A stretch of 64,000 bases of DNA from Idiomarina baltica OS145. Its GTDB lineage: Bacteria; Pseudomonadota; Gammaproteobacteria; Enterobacterales; Alteromonadaceae. The notes under the pieces were generated by a model. That model saw only the letters and a list, made by a program, of their open reading frames with translations, did no database searches and was not told the origin of the DNA. Every line of letters starts with the position of its first letter. Position 1 is the first letter of the stretch. Positions 47,653-59,106 of this stretch are shown here, in pieces. A program made the position numbers and the translations under genes. The stretch is from assembly GCF_000152885.1 (NCBI RefSeq), contig NZ_CH672409.1, positions 9,548-73,547 of the forward strand, written 5' to 3'.

Positions 47653-48567
47653 TCAAGCGAGTGAAGGTGACCAATATTTAATGGGTGCTTCAGACGCTTT
47701 ATCTTCAAATGTCACGAACTCCCAAGCTGACTGCTGTGCTAGCAACGCTTGTAGTAACTGATTATTTAACGCATGGCCTGATTTATACGCTCTCAAGTGA
47801 CCTAAAATACTATGCCCACCCATGTACAAATCACCAATCGCGTCTAACATTTTATGTTTAACGAACTCATCGTCGTAACGCAGACCATCTGTATTCAGGA
47901 CTCTAAACTCGTCTAACACCACTGCGTTATCAAAACTTCCACCTAAAGCCAGGTTGTTTGCACGCAAGTATTCGATGTCTTTCATAAAGCCGAACGTACG
48001 CGCACGACTTATTTCCTTGATAAACGCCGAACTACTGAAATCCATCGAGACCGTCTGACCGGTTTCAGAGATCGCAGGGTGGTCGAAATCGATAGCAAAG
48101 TCGATGCGGAAACCATCATGGGGTAGCAGTTCCGCCCACTTTCCATCGTCTTCGACACGAATAGGCTGTTTGATTCGAATAAATTTCTTCGCACTCGCTT
48201 GCTCTTCAATGCCCGCGCTTTGTAGCAGGTACACAAAGGGGTGAGAGCTTCCGTCCATAATCGGGATCTCGTGCGAATCAACTTCGATAATCAAGTTGTC
48301 GATGCCAACGCCCGCTAATGCGGCGAGCAAGTGCTCAACCGTCGACACTCGAACGTTGTCTTCGTTGATTAAACACGTACACAACTGGGTATCTCGTACC
48401 CAATCAGCGCGAGCTGGGATGTCCACCACCGGGTCTAAATCGACACGGCGGAATATCAACCCTGTGTTGGCCGGCGCGGGGCGCAAAGTTAAGTTCACTT
48501 TGTTGCCGCGGTGTAGACCCACACCTGTGGTTGAAATCGCTTTTTTAAGTGTACGTTGTGTAATCAT
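47653..48567 (-). CDS. lpxC: UDP-3-O-acyl-N-acetylglucosamine deacetylase
   Basis: Zinc deacetylase (304 aa) catalysing the committed step of lipid A synthesis. Zinc ligands H79 (TVEHLLAAL), H238 and D242 ([10 protein letters not shown]) have the same numbers as in E. coli. Catalytic E78 and the GGH motif (GGHSILGHL) are present. It lies downstream of ftsZ with its own candidate promoter and ends at a terminator. Confidence 0.98.
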   Translation of the reverse strand: MITQRTLKKAISTTGVGLHRGNKVNLTLRPAPANTGLIFRRVDLDPVVDIPARADWVRDTQLCTCLINEDNVRVSTVEHLLAALAGVGIDNLIIEVDSHEIPIMDGSSHPFVYLLQSAGIEEQASAKKFIRIKQPIRVEDDGKWAELLPHDGFRIDFAIDFDHPAISETGQTVSMDFSSSAFIKEISRARTFGFMKDIEYLRANNLALGGSFDNAVVLDEFRVLNTDGLRYDDEFVKHKMLDAIGDLYMGGHSILGHLRAYKSGHALNNQLLQALLAQQSAWEFVTFEDKASEAPIKYWSPSLA

Positions 48568-48617
48568 TAATCGAATTCACCTATCCAATCAAATCTGCTG
48601 CGCGAAACGCGGTCTGA

Positions 48618-48647
48618 CATTATACGATAAATGTCATGTATGACGCA
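48618..48647 (-). promoter_or_regulatory. candidate lpxC promoter
   Basis: On the minus strand: -35 TTGCGT (48642-48647), an 18-nt spacer, and a perfect -10 TATAAT (48618-48623), between ftsZ and lpxC. The predicted leader is about 44 nt. The -10 lies within a short inverted repeat (TGACATT...AATGTCA). Confidence 0.55.
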
Positions 48648-48669
48648 AATTTTGCTTAATTTTTACGCA

Positions 48670-49866
48670 TTAATCCACTTGCTTACGCAAAAACGCTGGG
48701 ATATCCAAATAGTCGAGCTCTTTTTCTGCGTTTTGCTTAGGTGCTGGCTTGCGCGCTGGCTCTGCTTTGTGTTCAGCTGCAGGCTCTTGCTCCTCGTCGT
48801 AGTGCGGTGCTGTCGAGCTACAATCTAAATCCCGACGATAAGTTGCTGCCCGGTTCGCGCTTAGGTGCTTGTGCTGCGTTATTGACCAAGGAGATATCTG
48901 GGCTTGCGCTCTGCAACAATACCGGTCGCAACAACAGTGACACGTAATTTCATCAGACATCTCAGTATCGATAACGGTTCCCACAATGACGGTTGCATTA
49001 TCAGAAGCAAACGCCTTGACGGTATTACCAACCGTTTCAAACTCATCGATACTCATATCCATGCCCGCAGTCACGTTGACGAGAACGCCACGCGCACCGG
49101 AAAGGTCGATATCTTCTAGCAATGGACTATTGATAGCCATTTCAGCGGCTTCTTGCGCTCGGTCTTCGCCACTGGCTACGCCGGTGCCCATCATAGCCGT
49201 ACCCATTTCTTTCATGACCGCACGCACATCGGCAAAGTCGACGTTAATCAGACCCGGACGAGTAATGAGTTCGGCAATACCTTGTACGGCACCTAGCAGT
49301 ACATTGTTAGCCGCGCTAAACGCATCGAGTAAGGTGGTACCACGCCCCATCACTTTTAATAGCTTTTCGTTAGGAATGGTAATCAGTGAGTCGACACTCT
49401 GTGCCAAGGCGTTGATACCTTCTTCAGCTACCGCCATGCGTTTTTTACCCTCGAACGGGAACGGCTTGGTGACGACAGCAACGGTTAAGATACCGAGCTC
49501 TTTTGCTACTTCAGCGACCACCGGTGCCGCACCCGTACCGGTGCCGCCGCCCATGCCCGCAGCGATAAAGACCATGTCGGCGCCTTCAAGTTGCGCACGA
49601 ATGTTATCGCGGTCTTCTTCCGCCGACTGGCGCCCGACTTCTGGATTCGCGCCTGCACCCAAGCCCTTAGTAATATCAGAGCCGAGCTGAATAGTAACAT
49701 CGGCACTATGGTTTCGGAGTGCTTGCGCATCGGTGTTTGCAGCGATGAACTGTACACCTTCGATTGACTCTTTAACCATATGCTGGACGGCGTTACCGCC
49801 ACCACCGCCGACACCAATAACCTTGATGACGGCTTCACTTTCGTAATTATCCATCAGTTCAAACAT
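48670..49866 (-). CDS. ftsZ: cell division GTPase FtsZ (with internal frame anomaly)
   Basis: Tubulin-like GTPase forming the Z-ring (398 aa). The nucleotide-binding region is normal ([17 protein letters not shown] at 106-112), and the C-terminal peptide [15 protein letters not shown] for FtsA/ZipA binding is intact. Residues about 308-343 are abnormal: instead of the [10 protein letters not shown] strand the frame reads a Cys-rich sequence. Removing one base at 48945, one at 48900-48902 and one at 48840-48841 restores [20 protein letters not shown] and on to YRRDLD. The three +1 changes sum to a codon, so the gene stays open. See findings. Confidence 0.93.
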   Translation of the reverse strand: MFELMDNYESEAVIKVIGVGGGGGNAVQHMVKESIEGVQFIAANTDAQALRNHSADVTIQLGSDITKGLGAGANPEVGRQSAEEDRDNIRAQLEGADMVFIAAGMGGGTGTGAAPVVAEVAKELGILTVAVVTKPFPFEGKKRMAVAEEGINALAQSVDSLITIPNEKLLKVMGRGTTLLDAFSAANNVLLGAVQGIAELITRPGLINVDFADVRAVMKEMGTAMMGTGVASGEDRAQEAAEMAINSPLLEDIDLSGARGVLVNVTAGMDMSIDEFETVGNTVKAFASDNATVIVGTVIDTEMSDEITCHCCCDRYCCRAQAQISPWSITQHKHLSANRAATYRRDLDCSSTAPHYDEEQEPAAEHKAEPARKPAPKQNAEKELDYLDIPAFLRKQVD

Positions 49867-49906
49867 TTTTCTTCTCCCTACCTGCTTTTACTTGCTACCC
49901 CAGCGA

Positions 49907-51139
49907 TTAAAACTCACCTTTAAACCAGTTTTGCAGCTTTTGCCACATACCGATCACGTCAGTTTTACTGCTTTCTTGTTGCGATGCCGTCGCGTCTTCT
50001 TGACCGTACTTTAACAGTCCAACAGCGGTCGCATAAACCGGATCCTCTACGTAATCTTTTAAACCTTTTATATGGAGCGGTTTACCTATGCGCACTGGCA
50101 TCTGAAAAATCTCTTCTGCGAACTCAATACAACCCTGCATTTTTGCACTGCCGCCCGTTAGCACAACGCCGGCAGCCACTTGCTCATCAAGGCCACTCTG
50201 CACTATCTCTTCGCGAACTAACTCGAACAACTCTTGGTAACGCGGCTCGACCACCTCTGCCAACGTGTGACGAGACATCATCCGAGCGGGTCGCCCACCG
50301 ACAGAGGGGACTTCGATGGTATCTTCCATACTGACCAACCCGCGCAATGCACAGGCGTGCTCGGTTTTTATTTGCTCGGCATGATTAGTCGGCGTACGGA
50401 ATATCTTCGCGATATCACTCGTTACTTGGTTGCCCGCCGCCGGAATAACTGCGGTATGACGCAGTACACCGCCAGCATAAATACAAATGTCAATGGTACC
50501 ACCGCCCATATCAACTAAGGCGACACCCAGATCCTTTTCGTCATCGGTCAGCACGGAAATGCTGGACGCTAACGCTGAAAAAATCAGCTTATCAACCTGC
50601 AAGCCACAGCGTTCAACCGCTTTAGTGATATTCTTTGCCATATCATTGGCACAGGTGATGATATGAACCTTTGATTCCATGCGAACGCCCGACATGCCGA
50701 TGGGGCTACGAATACTCTCTTGCGAATCGATCACGTACTCCTGTGGTAGCACGTGTAGTATTCGACGTTCTTTCGCAATCGGTACGGATTGTGCCGCGTG
50801 AATAACATTGTCCACATCATCTTGTGTTACTTCTGCCTCATTAACCGGCACCATACCGCTTTCGTTCTGGCATGAAATATGACGACCCGAAATATTAAGG
50901 TATACCGAAGCAATTCGACAGTCAGCCATCAACTCAGCTTCATCCACTGCACGCTGAATCGACTGCACAACCAAATTAAGATCGTTAACGCCACCCTTAT
51001 CCATACCGCGCGCTGTTGTTACGCCTACGCCAATGACACTGATATCATCATCAGGCAACAACTCTCCTACCAAGGCAGTGACCTTGCTAGTTCCGATATC
51101 TAATCCAACGACCATTTGTCGTTCAGTGGTCTTCGACAT
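49907..51139 (-). CDS. ftsA: cell division protein FtsA
   Basis: Actin-like ATPase (410 aa) tethering FtsZ to the membrane. VVGLDIGTSKVTALVG is the phosphate-1 motif; VALVDMGGGTIDICIY is phosphate-2; VVLTGGSAKMQG is the adenosine motif. The C-terminal amphipathic helix (MWQKLQNWFKGEF) is the membrane anchor. It lies between ftsQ (6-nt gap) and ftsZ (40-nt gap). Confidence 0.98.
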   Translation of the reverse strand: MSKTTERQMVVGLDIGTSKVTALVGELLPDDDISVIGVGVTTARGMDKGGVNDLNLVVQSIQRAVDEAELMADCRIASVYLNISGRHISCQNESGMVPVNEAEVTQDDVDNVIHAAQSVPIAKERRILHVLPQEYVIDSQESIRSPIGMSGVRMESKVHIITCANDMAKNITKAVERCGLQVDKLIFSALASSISVLTDDEKDLGVALVDMGGGTIDICIYAGGVLRHTAVIPAAGNQVTSDIAKIFRTPTNHAEQIKTEHACALRGLVSMEDTIEVPSVGGRPARMMSRHTLAEVVEPRYQELFELVREEIVQSGLDEQVAAGVVLTGGSAKMQGCIEFAEEIFQMPVRIGKPLHIKGLKDYVEDPVYATAVGLLKYGQEDATASQQESSKTDVIGMWQKLQNWFKGEF

Positions 51140-51145
51140 AGTTGT

Positions 51146-51910
51146 TTAACTCTCTTCTGCTTCCTTTGGCTGCCAACTCACGGCAACCCCTGTATCATAC
51201 CGTAAATCAACGGCTTCTATGCGTTGCTTTTCATTGTTCGGATGCGACTTAATCTTCGGTAATAAATCAATAAAGCGCTTTATCCGTTCTGCCGTCGCTT
51301 CGCGTCCTAGTTTTAACTCGATACCCGACGTCAATACGACATTGACAGAAAATCTATCCGTTAGTCGTAATGCTGAGATGCTTAGACCATTTAACGACAG
51401 TAGCCCTTGTAAATCACGATACGCCGTAAGCGTTTGCTCTACCTCGCGCTCTGGCCCAAACAATTGAGGCAGCGCTTGTGGTAGCTTGCGGGTATCGAGC
51501 TCAGCACTAAATACATCCCCTTCTGCATTCAATAACCGGTCGCCATTCCAATGAGCGATCGGCGTCTGCTCCGTCACATGGACCGATAATCGATCGGGCC
51601 ACACTTTGCGCAGTGAGGCTTGCTTAACCCACGGTAACGCCTCAATGCGCGCTCTAATTTGGTCCACATCGGCCGTAAAAAAACTGCCTAGCGGCTGCGC
51701 TAATATAGCTTCTCTAATGGCCGCCACGTCCGTTTGCTGCAATTGACCTTGTACGTTGAATCGCGCTAACGGTACTTGTTGCTCATCTTCTAGCACATCC
51801 ATCAAATACCAGGTGCCAAATACAAAGCCCCCTATGGTCACCACACAAATCACCACCCCGAGCCAAAAGTTCCACTGTGTTAGCGGGGGTAGCTTGGCAT
51901 GTTGGCTCAT
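51146..51910 (-). CDS. ftsQ: cell division protein FtsQ
   Basis: Bitopic divisome scaffold (254 aa). Cytoplasmic N-terminus, one TM helix near residues 14-36, a POTRA domain (about 45-115: ARFNVQGQLQQTDVAAIREAI to RKVWPDRLSVHVTEQTPIAHW), then the beta domain. It begins directly after the ddl stop with no gap. Confidence 0.95.
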   Translation of the reverse strand: MSQHAKLPPLTQWNFWLGVVICVVTIGGFVFGTWYLMDVLEDEQQVPLARFNVQGQLQQTDVAAIREAILAQPLGSFFTADVDQIRARIEALPWVKQASLRKVWPDRLSVHVTEQTPIAHWNGDRLLNAEGDVFSAELDTRKLPQALPQLFGPEREVEQTLTAYRDLQGLLSLNGLSISALRLTDRFSVNVVLTSGIELKLGREATAERIKRFIDLLPKIKSHPNNEKQRIEAVDLRYDTGVAVSWQPKEAEES

Positions 51911-52837
51911 TTACTGCTCCAGTGTCTGTGCCAAAATATTCCAGACTAACTGTTCAAATGACAGACCATATTGTTTTGCAGCCATAGGTACTAAACTTTT
52001 CTCGGTCATTCCTGGAACTGCATTGGCTTCTAGTAAAAACCACTGACCTTCGTCATCACGCATGGCATCAATGCGTCCCCAACCGCGACCATCGATGGCT
52101 GAAAATGCCAACACAGCTAAGTGACGCAGATACTCCTCATCTTCGTCAGATAATCCGGCCGGGCAGTGATACTGGGTATCGTTTGCCTGATATTTGGCAG
52201 AAAAATCATAAAACTGATGCGGCGTTTGTAACCGTATGACGGGCAATGCCTCATCATTTAACAGTGCTACGGTGTATTCTTTCCCGTTGATCCAACGTTC
52301 GACCAGTACGTCGCTCTGGTAGCGCAATGCTTCTCTTATCGCCGCATCTAACTCGCCGGCTTCGGACGCAACGCTCATACCAATTGATGAGCCTTCTAAG
52401 GCAGGCTTGACGATGACCTTATCACCCAGCTGTTTCAATATTTGTGCTGCATCCCACTGGGCACTGCCGACGCGAATGACGATTGACGGAGCAACAGGCA
52501 AGTGCAGACTCTGCCAGATTTGCTTTGTACGCACTTTATCCATCGCCAATGCGCAACCTAAAACGGCGCTACCGGTATAAGGTACGTTTAACGATTGCAG
52601 CGCGCCTTGCATTGCGCCATCCTCGCCTCCACGACCGTGTAAAACGATAAATGCACGGTCGACACCAAGACTCAATAAATCAGTAATTGGACGCTCCGCC
52701 GGATCGAAGGCGAACGCATCAATTTGCTGGGCAATTAACGCATTCAGTACCGCATGACCCGATTTCAACGAAACTTCTCGTTCCGCAGAGTTTCCGCCCA
52801 TCAGCACAGCTACCTTACCAAAGTCGGAAGACTTCAT
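51911..52837 (-). CDS. ddl: D-alanine--D-alanine ligase
   Basis: ATP-grasp ligase (308 aa) making D-Ala-D-Ala for the murein stem peptide; by position this is the DdlB type. Start at 52837, chosen because GGAGG is 6 nt upstream and the ATG overlaps the murC stop (ATGA). Conserved [43 protein letters not shown] and [16 protein letters not shown] are visible. Confidence 0.96.
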   Translation of the reverse strand: MKSSDFGKVAVLMGGNSAEREVSLKSGHAVLNALIAQQIDAFAFDPAERPITDLLSLGVDRAFIVLHGRGGEDGAMQGALQSLNVPYTGSAVLGCALAMDKVRTKQIWQSLHLPVAPSIVIRVGSAQWDAAQILKQLGDKVIVKPALEGSSIGMSVASEAGELDAAIREALRYQSDVLVERWINGKEYTVALLNDEALPVIRLQTPHQFYDFSAKYQANDTQYHCPAGLSDEDEEYLRHLAVLAFSAIDGRGWGRIDAMRDDEGQWFLLEANAVPGMTEKSLVPMAAKQYGLSFEQLVWNILAQTLEQ

Positions 52838-54303
52838 AGAGCCTCCTTTCGACAATCAAATACTTCGCTTGCCAGTCGTTTAGCTAACTGCCCAACGTTA
52901 CCTGCGCCTTGAGTCAGGAGAAGGTCTCCCGGTTGTAAAACATCGCCAATAATTTCCAGCAATGCATCCGTGTCAGAAACATAGATTGGATCGAGCTGAC
53001 CGCGCTGACGAATCGAGCGACAGAGCGAACGGCTGTCAGCACCTGAAATAGGAGTTTCTCCGGCGCCATAAACTTCAAGTAGTAATAACGTATCAACCTG
53101 CGATAGTACGTTGACAAAATCTTCATACAGGTCTCGCGTACGCGAATATCGATGTGGCTGAAAAGCCATGACCAGACGTTTATCAGGCCAGCCTTGACGC
53201 GCCGCTTTAATAGTCGCATCAACCTCGGACGGGTGGTGACCATAATCATCGACCACCATCACACCATCCGGTGTCTCGGTTGACCAACCGGAAACTCGAC
53301 ACTCACCATGGTATTCGAACCTTCGTCCGATTCCCTCAAATTTATTTAATGCGCGCTGGATGGCATCATCTTCAATCCCCTCATCCGAAGCGACCGCAAC
53401 AGCCGCTAATGCATTGAGAACATTGTGGCGTCCAGGCAGATTCAGTGAGACATTTAATGGCGCATGTCCATCGCGTAGTACTTTAAAATGACTTTGTCCT
53501 TGATGCTGATGGTAGTCCACTGCTCGCACATCAGCGTCCTCGCTAAAACCATAGGTGATCGCTTGGCGACCGACGCGGGGAATCAACTCACGTACCGCAG
53601 GGTCATCGATACACATGACTGCTAAGCCATAAAACGGCAAATTGTGCAGAAAATCGACATAAGTATCGAGTAAACGGCTAAAGTCCCCACCGTATGTATC
53701 CATGTGATCAGCTTCGATATTGGTGACCACCGCCACCATCGGTTGCAGGTGCAAAAACGAGGCGTCACTTTCATCTGCTTCGGCAATCAGGTATTTGCTC
53801 GAACCCAAGCGAGCATTACTTCCCGCCGAGTTAAGTAAGCCACCAATGACGAAGGTCGGATCACGCTCGGCTTGCGCGAATACACTGGCAACTAACGAAG
53901 TGGTTGTCGTTTTACCGTGCGTTCCTGCGACGGCGATGCCATGTCTAAAGCGCATCAATTCAGCCAGCATTTCAGCACGGCGTACAATCGGGATACGCTG
54001 CTGTTGCGCAGCATCAAGCTCAACATTGTCCGGTTTAATCGCACTACTCACAACTACGACATCGGCGCCTTCAACATTGACGGCCCGGTGTCCGATAAAA
54101 AGCTCTGCACCGATAGCAGCCAAGCGCTGTGTATTCGCATTTTCGGCAACATCGGAGCCAACAACGCAATAACCCTGATTCAGCAATACTTCGGCGATAC
54201 CTGCCATACCAGCGCCACCAATACCGATAAAGTGGATACGCTTGACGCGACGCATCTCAGGCACGTTAACAATGGTAAAAGGCTGTTGTGACGTTTGGCT
54301 CAT
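52834..54303 (-). CDS. murC: UDP-N-acetylmuramate--L-alanine ligase
   Basis: First Mur ligase (489 aa). The start at 54303 (MSQTSQQPF) overlaps the murG stop by ATGA; the frame is open 19 codons further upstream without merit. Domains: N-terminal UDP-binding [21 protein letters not shown]-loop [13 protein letters not shown], central [10 protein letters not shown], and C-terminal [12 protein letters not shown]. Confidence 0.97.
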   Translation of the reverse strand: MSQTSQQPFTIVNVPEMRRVKRIHFIGIGGAGMAGIAEVLLNQGYCVVGSDVAENANTQRLAAIGAELFIGHRAVNVEGADVVVVSSAIKPDNVELDAAQQQRIPIVRRAEMLAELMRFRHGIAVAGTHGKTTTTSLVASVFAQAERDPTFVIGGLLNSAGSNARLGSSKYLIAEADESDASFLHLQPMVAVVTNIEADHMDTYGGDFSRLLDTYVDFLHNLPFYGLAVMCIDDPAVRELIPRVGRQAITYGFSEDADVRAVDYHQHQGQSHFKVLRDGHAPLNVSLNLPGRHNVLNALAAVAVASDEGIEDDAIQRALNKFEGIGRRFEYHGECRVSGWSTETPDGVMVVDDYGHHPSEVDATIKAARQGWPDKRLVMAFQPHRYSRTRDLYEDFVNVLSQVDTLLLLEVYGAGETPISGADSRSLCRSIRQRGQLDPIYVSDTDALLEIIGDVLQPGDLLLTQGAGNVGQLAKRLASEVFDCRKEAL

Positions 54304-55439
54304 AACGCTCTCTCTACTGCTGGTTGAGGGTGGGTCTCGCCCGCCAAAACCTGAAGGCACAGGTCGACAATATGGTCTGTTGCTTGCAACTCACCGACCG
54401 AGCGGGAAAAGCTCGCCATTTTCCATAGTTGCGAAGGTGCTTGCAATAGACTTTGCAAGGACTTTGCAAGGTTTTCAGCGGTGAACTCATCCTGCGCGAT
54501 GAGAAGCGCTCCACCCGCATCAGTCACCGCCTTGGCGTTAGCGGTCTGGTGATCATCAACGGCATGTGGAAGCGGCACAAAAATAGCGGCTCTACCAATG
54601 CCACAGATCTCAGATACCGAAAGCGCACCAGCGCGACTAATAATGATATCGGCAGCCGCATAAGCACTCGCCATATCATCAATAAACTCGACAACCTCAA
54701 CCGTATGGTGTTCATTATTGACTGCACCATAATGCGCCTCAACCGAAGCAGCATTTCCAGCCCCTACCTGGTGTGTCACATTTAAGGACGCGTCAACTTG
54801 CAAGAGTGCCTCGGGCAACGTTTGATTAAAGACACGCGCACCCAAGCTGCCGCCGACGATCAATATATTCGTTGACGCCGTTGCTTGTTCACGATCTGCT
54901 TGATGCGCCGCTTTAATAATATCTTGTCGCAACGGATTACCCACTCGATACACATGATCGCGCTTTAATAACTGCAAACTCTTCGAGCGTGACTTATCCA
55001 ATGGCAATCCCAGTAATACCGTATTCGCCCATCGAGCAAGTAACAGTGTCGTCATGCCCGGAACTGAGTTTTGCTCATGGGTTATCAGTGGCACACCAAG
55101 ACCATGCGCCACCCAACCGACAGGGGCACATACGTAACCGCCAAATGTAAGCACTAAGTCGGGTTGAAGCTGACGAAACAATTTACGCGTCTGGCGCCAA
55201 GCCGAAAACAGTGTCTTCGGCATGCTAATGAGCCTCTTAACGCCGTGACCGCGAAGTCCTGTCATCGAAATGCGATGCAATGTAAAACCGTGTTGGGGCA
55301 CAACTTTTGCTTCGATACGCTGTTCTTCCGTACCTACCCACTCGACCTGGTGACCCTCACTACGCAACTGCTCAGCAACGGCAAGCGCAGGAAAAACGTG
55401 GCCACCGGTGCCCGCTGCCGCGATTAAAATACGACTCAT
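54300..55439 (-). CDS. murG: lipid II synthase MurG
   Basis: Membrane-associated GT-B glycosyltransferase (379 aa) adding GlcNAc to lipid I. Glycine-rich loops [16 protein letters not shown] and [38 protein letters not shown], and [14 protein letters not shown] are family hallmarks. Overlaps ftsW by 4 nt and murC by 4 nt. Confidence 0.97.
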   Translation of the reverse strand: MSRILIAAAGTGGHVFPALAVAEQLRSEGHQVEWVGTEEQRIEAKVVPQHGFTLHRISMTGLRGHGVKRLISMPKTLFSAWRQTRKLFRQLQPDLVLTFGGYVCAPVGWVAHGLGVPLITHEQNSVPGMTTLLLARWANTVLLGLPLDKSRSKSLQLLKRDHVYRVGNPLRQDIIKAAHQADREQATASTNILIVGGSLGARVFNQTLPEALLQVDASLNVTHQVGAGNAASVEAHYGAVNNEHHTVEVVEFIDDMASAYAAADIIISRAGALSVSEICGIGRAAIFVPLPHAVDDHQTANAKAVTDAGGALLIAQDEFTAENLAKSLQSLLQAPSQLWKMASFSRSVGELQATDHIVDLCLQVLAGETHPQPAVERAL

Positions 55440-56662
55440 TCGGCACCTCCGCGTGGGGTCACTTTGCGTCCGGTCATGCGGCGTTCATGATCAATTCGAA
55501 GTAGCAGTCCGACAGCCATACAGGATACTAAGAGGCTGGTACCACCGTAACTGACTAATGGGAGCGTCAGCCCTTTGGTTGGCAAAGCACCGGATGCCAC
55601 GCCGATATTAACGAAAGCTTGGATGCTGAACCAGACACCAATACCATAAGCAAGATACCCGCCGTAGCGCTTTTGTACCATTAGACAACGACGGCCAATA
55701 ATTAGTGCACGAACCACAACCATCAACACGAGCGTGATAACCGCCATCACGCCCAGGAACCCTAGTTCTTCAGCTACGACGGACATAATAAAGTCAGTGT
55801 GCGCCTCTGGCAGGTATTGTAATTTCTGGATACTGTTTCCCAGTCCCACTCCTGATAGATGCCCCTGCCCGAATGCAATCAGAGACTGCATAAGCTGATA
55901 ACCAGCTCCGAACGGATCCTTTTCGGGCTCTAGAAAGGTCAGTAAGCGCTGCATGCGATAAGGCTCGATGACAATCAGCAATATAAGCGCCAGCACACAG
56001 GTGATAAAGACACTGAAGAACTGCCACAGTTTAGCCCCTGCTAAAAACAGCATTGCAATAGTGGTTGCTGATAACACCGCAACGGTGCCGAAATCCGGTT
56101 GCATGAGCAACAACACTGCAGCTAAAAACAACAGCGCCATGGGCTTTATAAAGCCTTTTGTCGCCTCACGTAACTCGACCTCTCGACGATCGAGATAACT
56201 CGCCATATAAATATAAAAGAATAATTTAGCCAGCTCAGCGACCTGAATGGTAATGGGTCCAATTTTTATCCAACGCTGTGCCCCATTTACCGAGTGCCCT
56301 ACCGCGAGAACAGCCAGCAACAATGCTAACCCTATCAGTAGCAACTTCCCGCTGTGTTTTTGCCACAACTGTGTTGGTACGGCGAGCGTTGCAAATAGCA
56401 CAACCAGACCTGCAGTGACATAAATGGTATGGCGAATCGCAAAATAAAACGGCTGTCCAGTTAACTTATCGGCAGTCGGCAAAGAAGCTGAGGTAACCAT
56501 AACAAAGCCAAAGACCAACAGCGTGATTGCCAACGTGAACAATGTACGATCATATAAGCATTGCGATGCATTAGGGCGCAACCAAGCCCATGCAGCAACG
56601 CCCAAGTGCTTGCTGCGCTCGGTTATATTGAGTTGCAACTGCTGTTCACGCGCTGCGCTCAT
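55436..56662 (-). CDS. ftsW: SEDS peptidoglycan polymerase FtsW
   Basis: Polytopic SEDS glycosyltransferase (408 aa) that works with FtsI at the septum. About ten TM helices; conserved GAQRWIKIGPITIQVAELAKL region, FGQGHLSGVGLGNSIQK and GLTLPLVSYGGTSLLVSCMA. The start overlaps murD by 17 nt. Confidence 0.96.
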   Translation of the reverse strand: MSAAREQQLQLNITERSKHLGVAAWAWLRPNASQCLYDRTLFTLAITLLVFGFVMVTSASLPTADKLTGQPFYFAIRHTIYVTAGLVVLFATLAVPTQLWQKHSGKLLLIGLALLLAVLAVGHSVNGAQRWIKIGPITIQVAELAKLFFYIYMASYLDRREVELREATKGFIKPMALLFLAAVLLLMQPDFGTVAVLSATTIAMLFLAGAKLWQFFSVFITCVLALILLIVIEPYRMQRLLTFLEPEKDPFGAGYQLMQSLIAFGQGHLSGVGLGNSIQKLQYLPEAHTDFIMSVVAEELGFLGVMAVITLVLMVVVRALIIGRRCLMVQKRYGGYLAYGIGVWFSIQAFVNIGVASGALPTKGLTLPLVSYGGTSLLVSCMAVGLLLRIDHERRMTGRKVTPRGGAE

Positions 56663-58013
56663 ATAACCTCACTATATGCTCTTGAAAAACCTTGCCGCGT
56701 TCGACAAAATTTTTAAACTGATCGAGACTAGCGCAGGCTGGAGATAGAACAACCCAGTCTTCTGCTTCAGCGATTTGCTGCGCCGTTTTTACCGCGTCCG
56801 ACAAGTGCTCGCAGTAACGCGCTCCTTTTCTTAATTCAGCAATTTTTTTACCGTCGCGACCGATCGTCAGTAAGACATCCACCTGACTCAATACCGGTAG
56901 GAGTTGCGTAAACTGCGCTCCTTTACCATCACCGCCAGCGATAAGAATGAGCCGCCCATTAATCATCGGGCGCAGGCCATTGATCGCCGCCTCGGTAGCA
57001 CCGATATTGGTCGCTTTCGAGTCATCTACCCAGCGCACACCCTGAGCCTCGTAAACGACTTGGCAACGATGCGGTAAGCCGGTGAAGTCTGCAATAGCGG
57101 CAATGCCTTTATCTGGACTGAGACCAAGCGTTTCTGCAAGTGCGAGTGCCGCTTGAATGTTCACTAAATTGTGCGTACCCGCTAGAGCAAATCTATCAGC
57201 TCGTGCCAAAATGCTCCCGTTACGAGTCATCGCGATGCCCGCGTCGTCTTTTACGAGCCCATAGTCACTGACGCTCTCATCGACACCCACTGTCACAACT
57301 GAATCTGGCACAATCTTCGGCCAGTGTTGTTGGTCTTGTCGATTAAGCACGCTCACCGATGCATGGTTAAAAATATTCAGTTTTGCTTCGAAATAAGACT
57401 GCTCAGAGTCATATCTATCAAGATGATCAGCACTGACATTAAGCAGTGCTGCCGCGTTCAATTTCAAACTCCGTGTGGTCTCCAGTTGAAAACTGGACAA
57501 CTCTAACACGTAAGCATCTGCGTCTTGCTGCAACGCGTCTAGCACCGGCACGCCAATATTACCAGCGGCGACCCATCGGTAGCCGTGATATTGACCCATT
57601 TGCTCTACCAGTGTTGTCACCGTTGACTTACCATTCGAACCTGTGACTGCAACGACCGGACGTTGATTCAGTTGCGCAAAAATCTCTACGTCGCCTACGA
57701 TAGGAACACCCGCATCCCGCGCCATCTGGATATCAGCATCACGCGCGTCTAGCCCAGGGCTTACCACAATTAGGTCCGCGGCTAGTAGATCTTCAAGTCG
57801 CCAGCCGCCCGTTGTTACATACTCTGTGCCAACAAGGTCTACAATGTCATCCAGCCCGGGTGGGTGTTCACGACTATCAAAGATGCGAATATCGCACTCT
57901 GCATTTAGGGGACTGTTTTCACCGGCAAAGAAGCGCACGACGGAGCTACCGGACTGACCTAACCCCAGTACAACGACACTGCCTATTTGCTGCCAATGAA
58001 TACGTTTTTCCAT
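56646..58013 (-). CDS. murD: UDP-N-acetylmuramoylalanine--D-glutamate ligase
   Basis: Second Mur ligase (455 aa), cytosolic. N-terminal VVLGLGQSGSSVVRF, ATP P-loop VTGSNGKSTVT, VLELSSFQLETT, NVSADHLDRY and VDDSKATNIGATEAA are recognisable. It follows mraY by 10 nt and overlaps ftsW. Confidence 0.97.
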   Translation of the reverse strand: MEKRIHWQQIGSVVVLGLGQSGSSVVRFFAGENSPLNAECDIRIFDSREHPPGLDDIVDLVGTEYVTTGGWRLEDLLAADLIVVSPGLDARDADIQMARDAGVPIVGDVEIFAQLNQRPVVAVTGSNGKSTVTTLVEQMGQYHGYRWVAAGNIGVPVLDALQQDADAYVLELSSFQLETTRSLKLNAAALLNVSADHLDRYDSEQSYFEAKLNIFNHASVSVLNRQDQQHWPKIVPDSVVTVGVDESVSDYGLVKDDAGIAMTRNGSILARADRFALAGTHNLVNIQAALALAETLGLSPDKGIAAIADFTGLPHRCQVVYEAQGVRWVDDSKATNIGATEAAINGLRPMINGRLILIAGGDGKGAQFTQLLPVLSQVDVLLTIGRDGKKIAELRKGARYCEHLSDAVKTAQQIAEAEDWVVLSPACASLDQFKNFVERGKVFQEHIVRLYERSA

Positions 58014-58023
58014 AACTCTTGAG

Positions 58024-59106
58024 TTACCTCAGCTTCAAGGTTGCGAGACCAATAAGTACAAACATCAATGACAAGATCCAGAAACGTACGATTACGCGTG
58101 GTTCTGGCCAGCCTTTTAATTCGTAGTGGTGGTGAATAGGAGCCATACGAAATACGCGTTTTCCGCGTAACTTGTAAGAACCGACTTGTAGCATCACCGA
58201 CAGCGTTTCCATGACGAATACGCCACCCATGATAAAAAGCACGAGTTCTTGTCTGACTAAAATAGCAATCACACCCAGCGTTGCGCCGAGTGCTAATGAT
58301 CCCACGTCACCCATGAACACCATCGCTGGGTAGGTGTTAAACCATAGGAAACCGAGTCCGGCACCGACGATAGCTGCACATACGACTAACAATTCACCGG
58401 ATAAAGGCAGATAAGGGATCTGCAGATACTCCGCGAAATTGACGTTACCCGACACGTAAGCAAAAATGCCTAGCGCGCCGGCTACCATCACGGTTGGCAT
58501 AATCGCTAACCCGTCCAAACCATCGGTGAGGTTGACGGCGTTGCTGGTGCCGACGATGACAAAATACCCTAAAAATAAGTACAACAGACCGAGTTGCGGC
58601 ATCACTTCTTTAAAAAACGGCACGAGTAAAGCCGTTTCCGCAGGAATCTGGCTACTCCAATAAAGAAATCCGATTGCGCAACTGGCGATAATGGACTGCC
58701 AAAAGTATTTCCACTTGGCAATCAGACCTTTCGGATCCTTTCGAACGACCTTACGGTAATCATCAACAAAACCAATGATACCAAAGCCAACCACGACAAA
58801 GAGTGTGACAATCACGTATTTGTTTTCGAGATTGGCCCATAACAATGACGATGCCACGATCGCCGCTAGAATGAGTACCCCACCCATCGTAGGCGTACCG
58901 GATTTACTGAGATGACTCTCAGGTCCATCATCGCGCACTGTTTGACCAATTTGCAGTCGCTGGAGCCTACGAATCAACCAAGGTCCCAACCAGACCGACA
59001 ACATAAGCGCACTCAACACACTTAGAATCGCTCTAAGTGTGAGATAAGAAAAAACATTAAACCCACTTTCGAACTGAGTAAGATACTCAGCCAACCAAAC
59101 TAGCAT
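58024..59106 (-). CDS. mraY: phospho-MurNAc-pentapeptide transferase MraY
   Basis: Polytopic enzyme (360 aa) making lipid I from UDP-MurNAc-pentapeptide and undecaprenyl phosphate. Ten TM helices; conserved [39 protein letters not shown] and [13 protein letters not shown]. Starts within the last codons of murF (overlap 7 nt). Confidence 0.98.
   Translation of the reverse strand: MLVWLAEYLTQFESGFNVFSYLTLRAILSVLSALMLSVWLGPWLIRRLQRLQIGQTVRDDGPESHLSKSGTPTMGGVLILAAIVASSLLWANLENKYVIVTLFVVVGFGIIGFVDDYRKVVRKDPKGLIAKWKYFWQSIIASCAIGFLYWSSQIPAETALLVPFFKEVMPQLGLLYLFLGYFVIVGTSNAVNLTDGLDGLAIMPTVMVAGALGIFAYVSGNVNFAEYLQIPYLPLSGELLVVCAAIVGAGLGFLWFNTYPAMVFMGDVGSLALGATLGVIAILVRQELVLFIMGGVFVMETLSVMLQVGSYKLRGKRVFRMAPIHHHYELKGWPEPRVIVRFWILSLMFVLIGLATLKLR

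Noticed and set aside
48986-49690. 234-aa plus-strand open frame opposite ftsZ
   Set aside because: It mirrors the codon use of ftsZ and resembles no protein; it lies wholly antisense to an essential gene.
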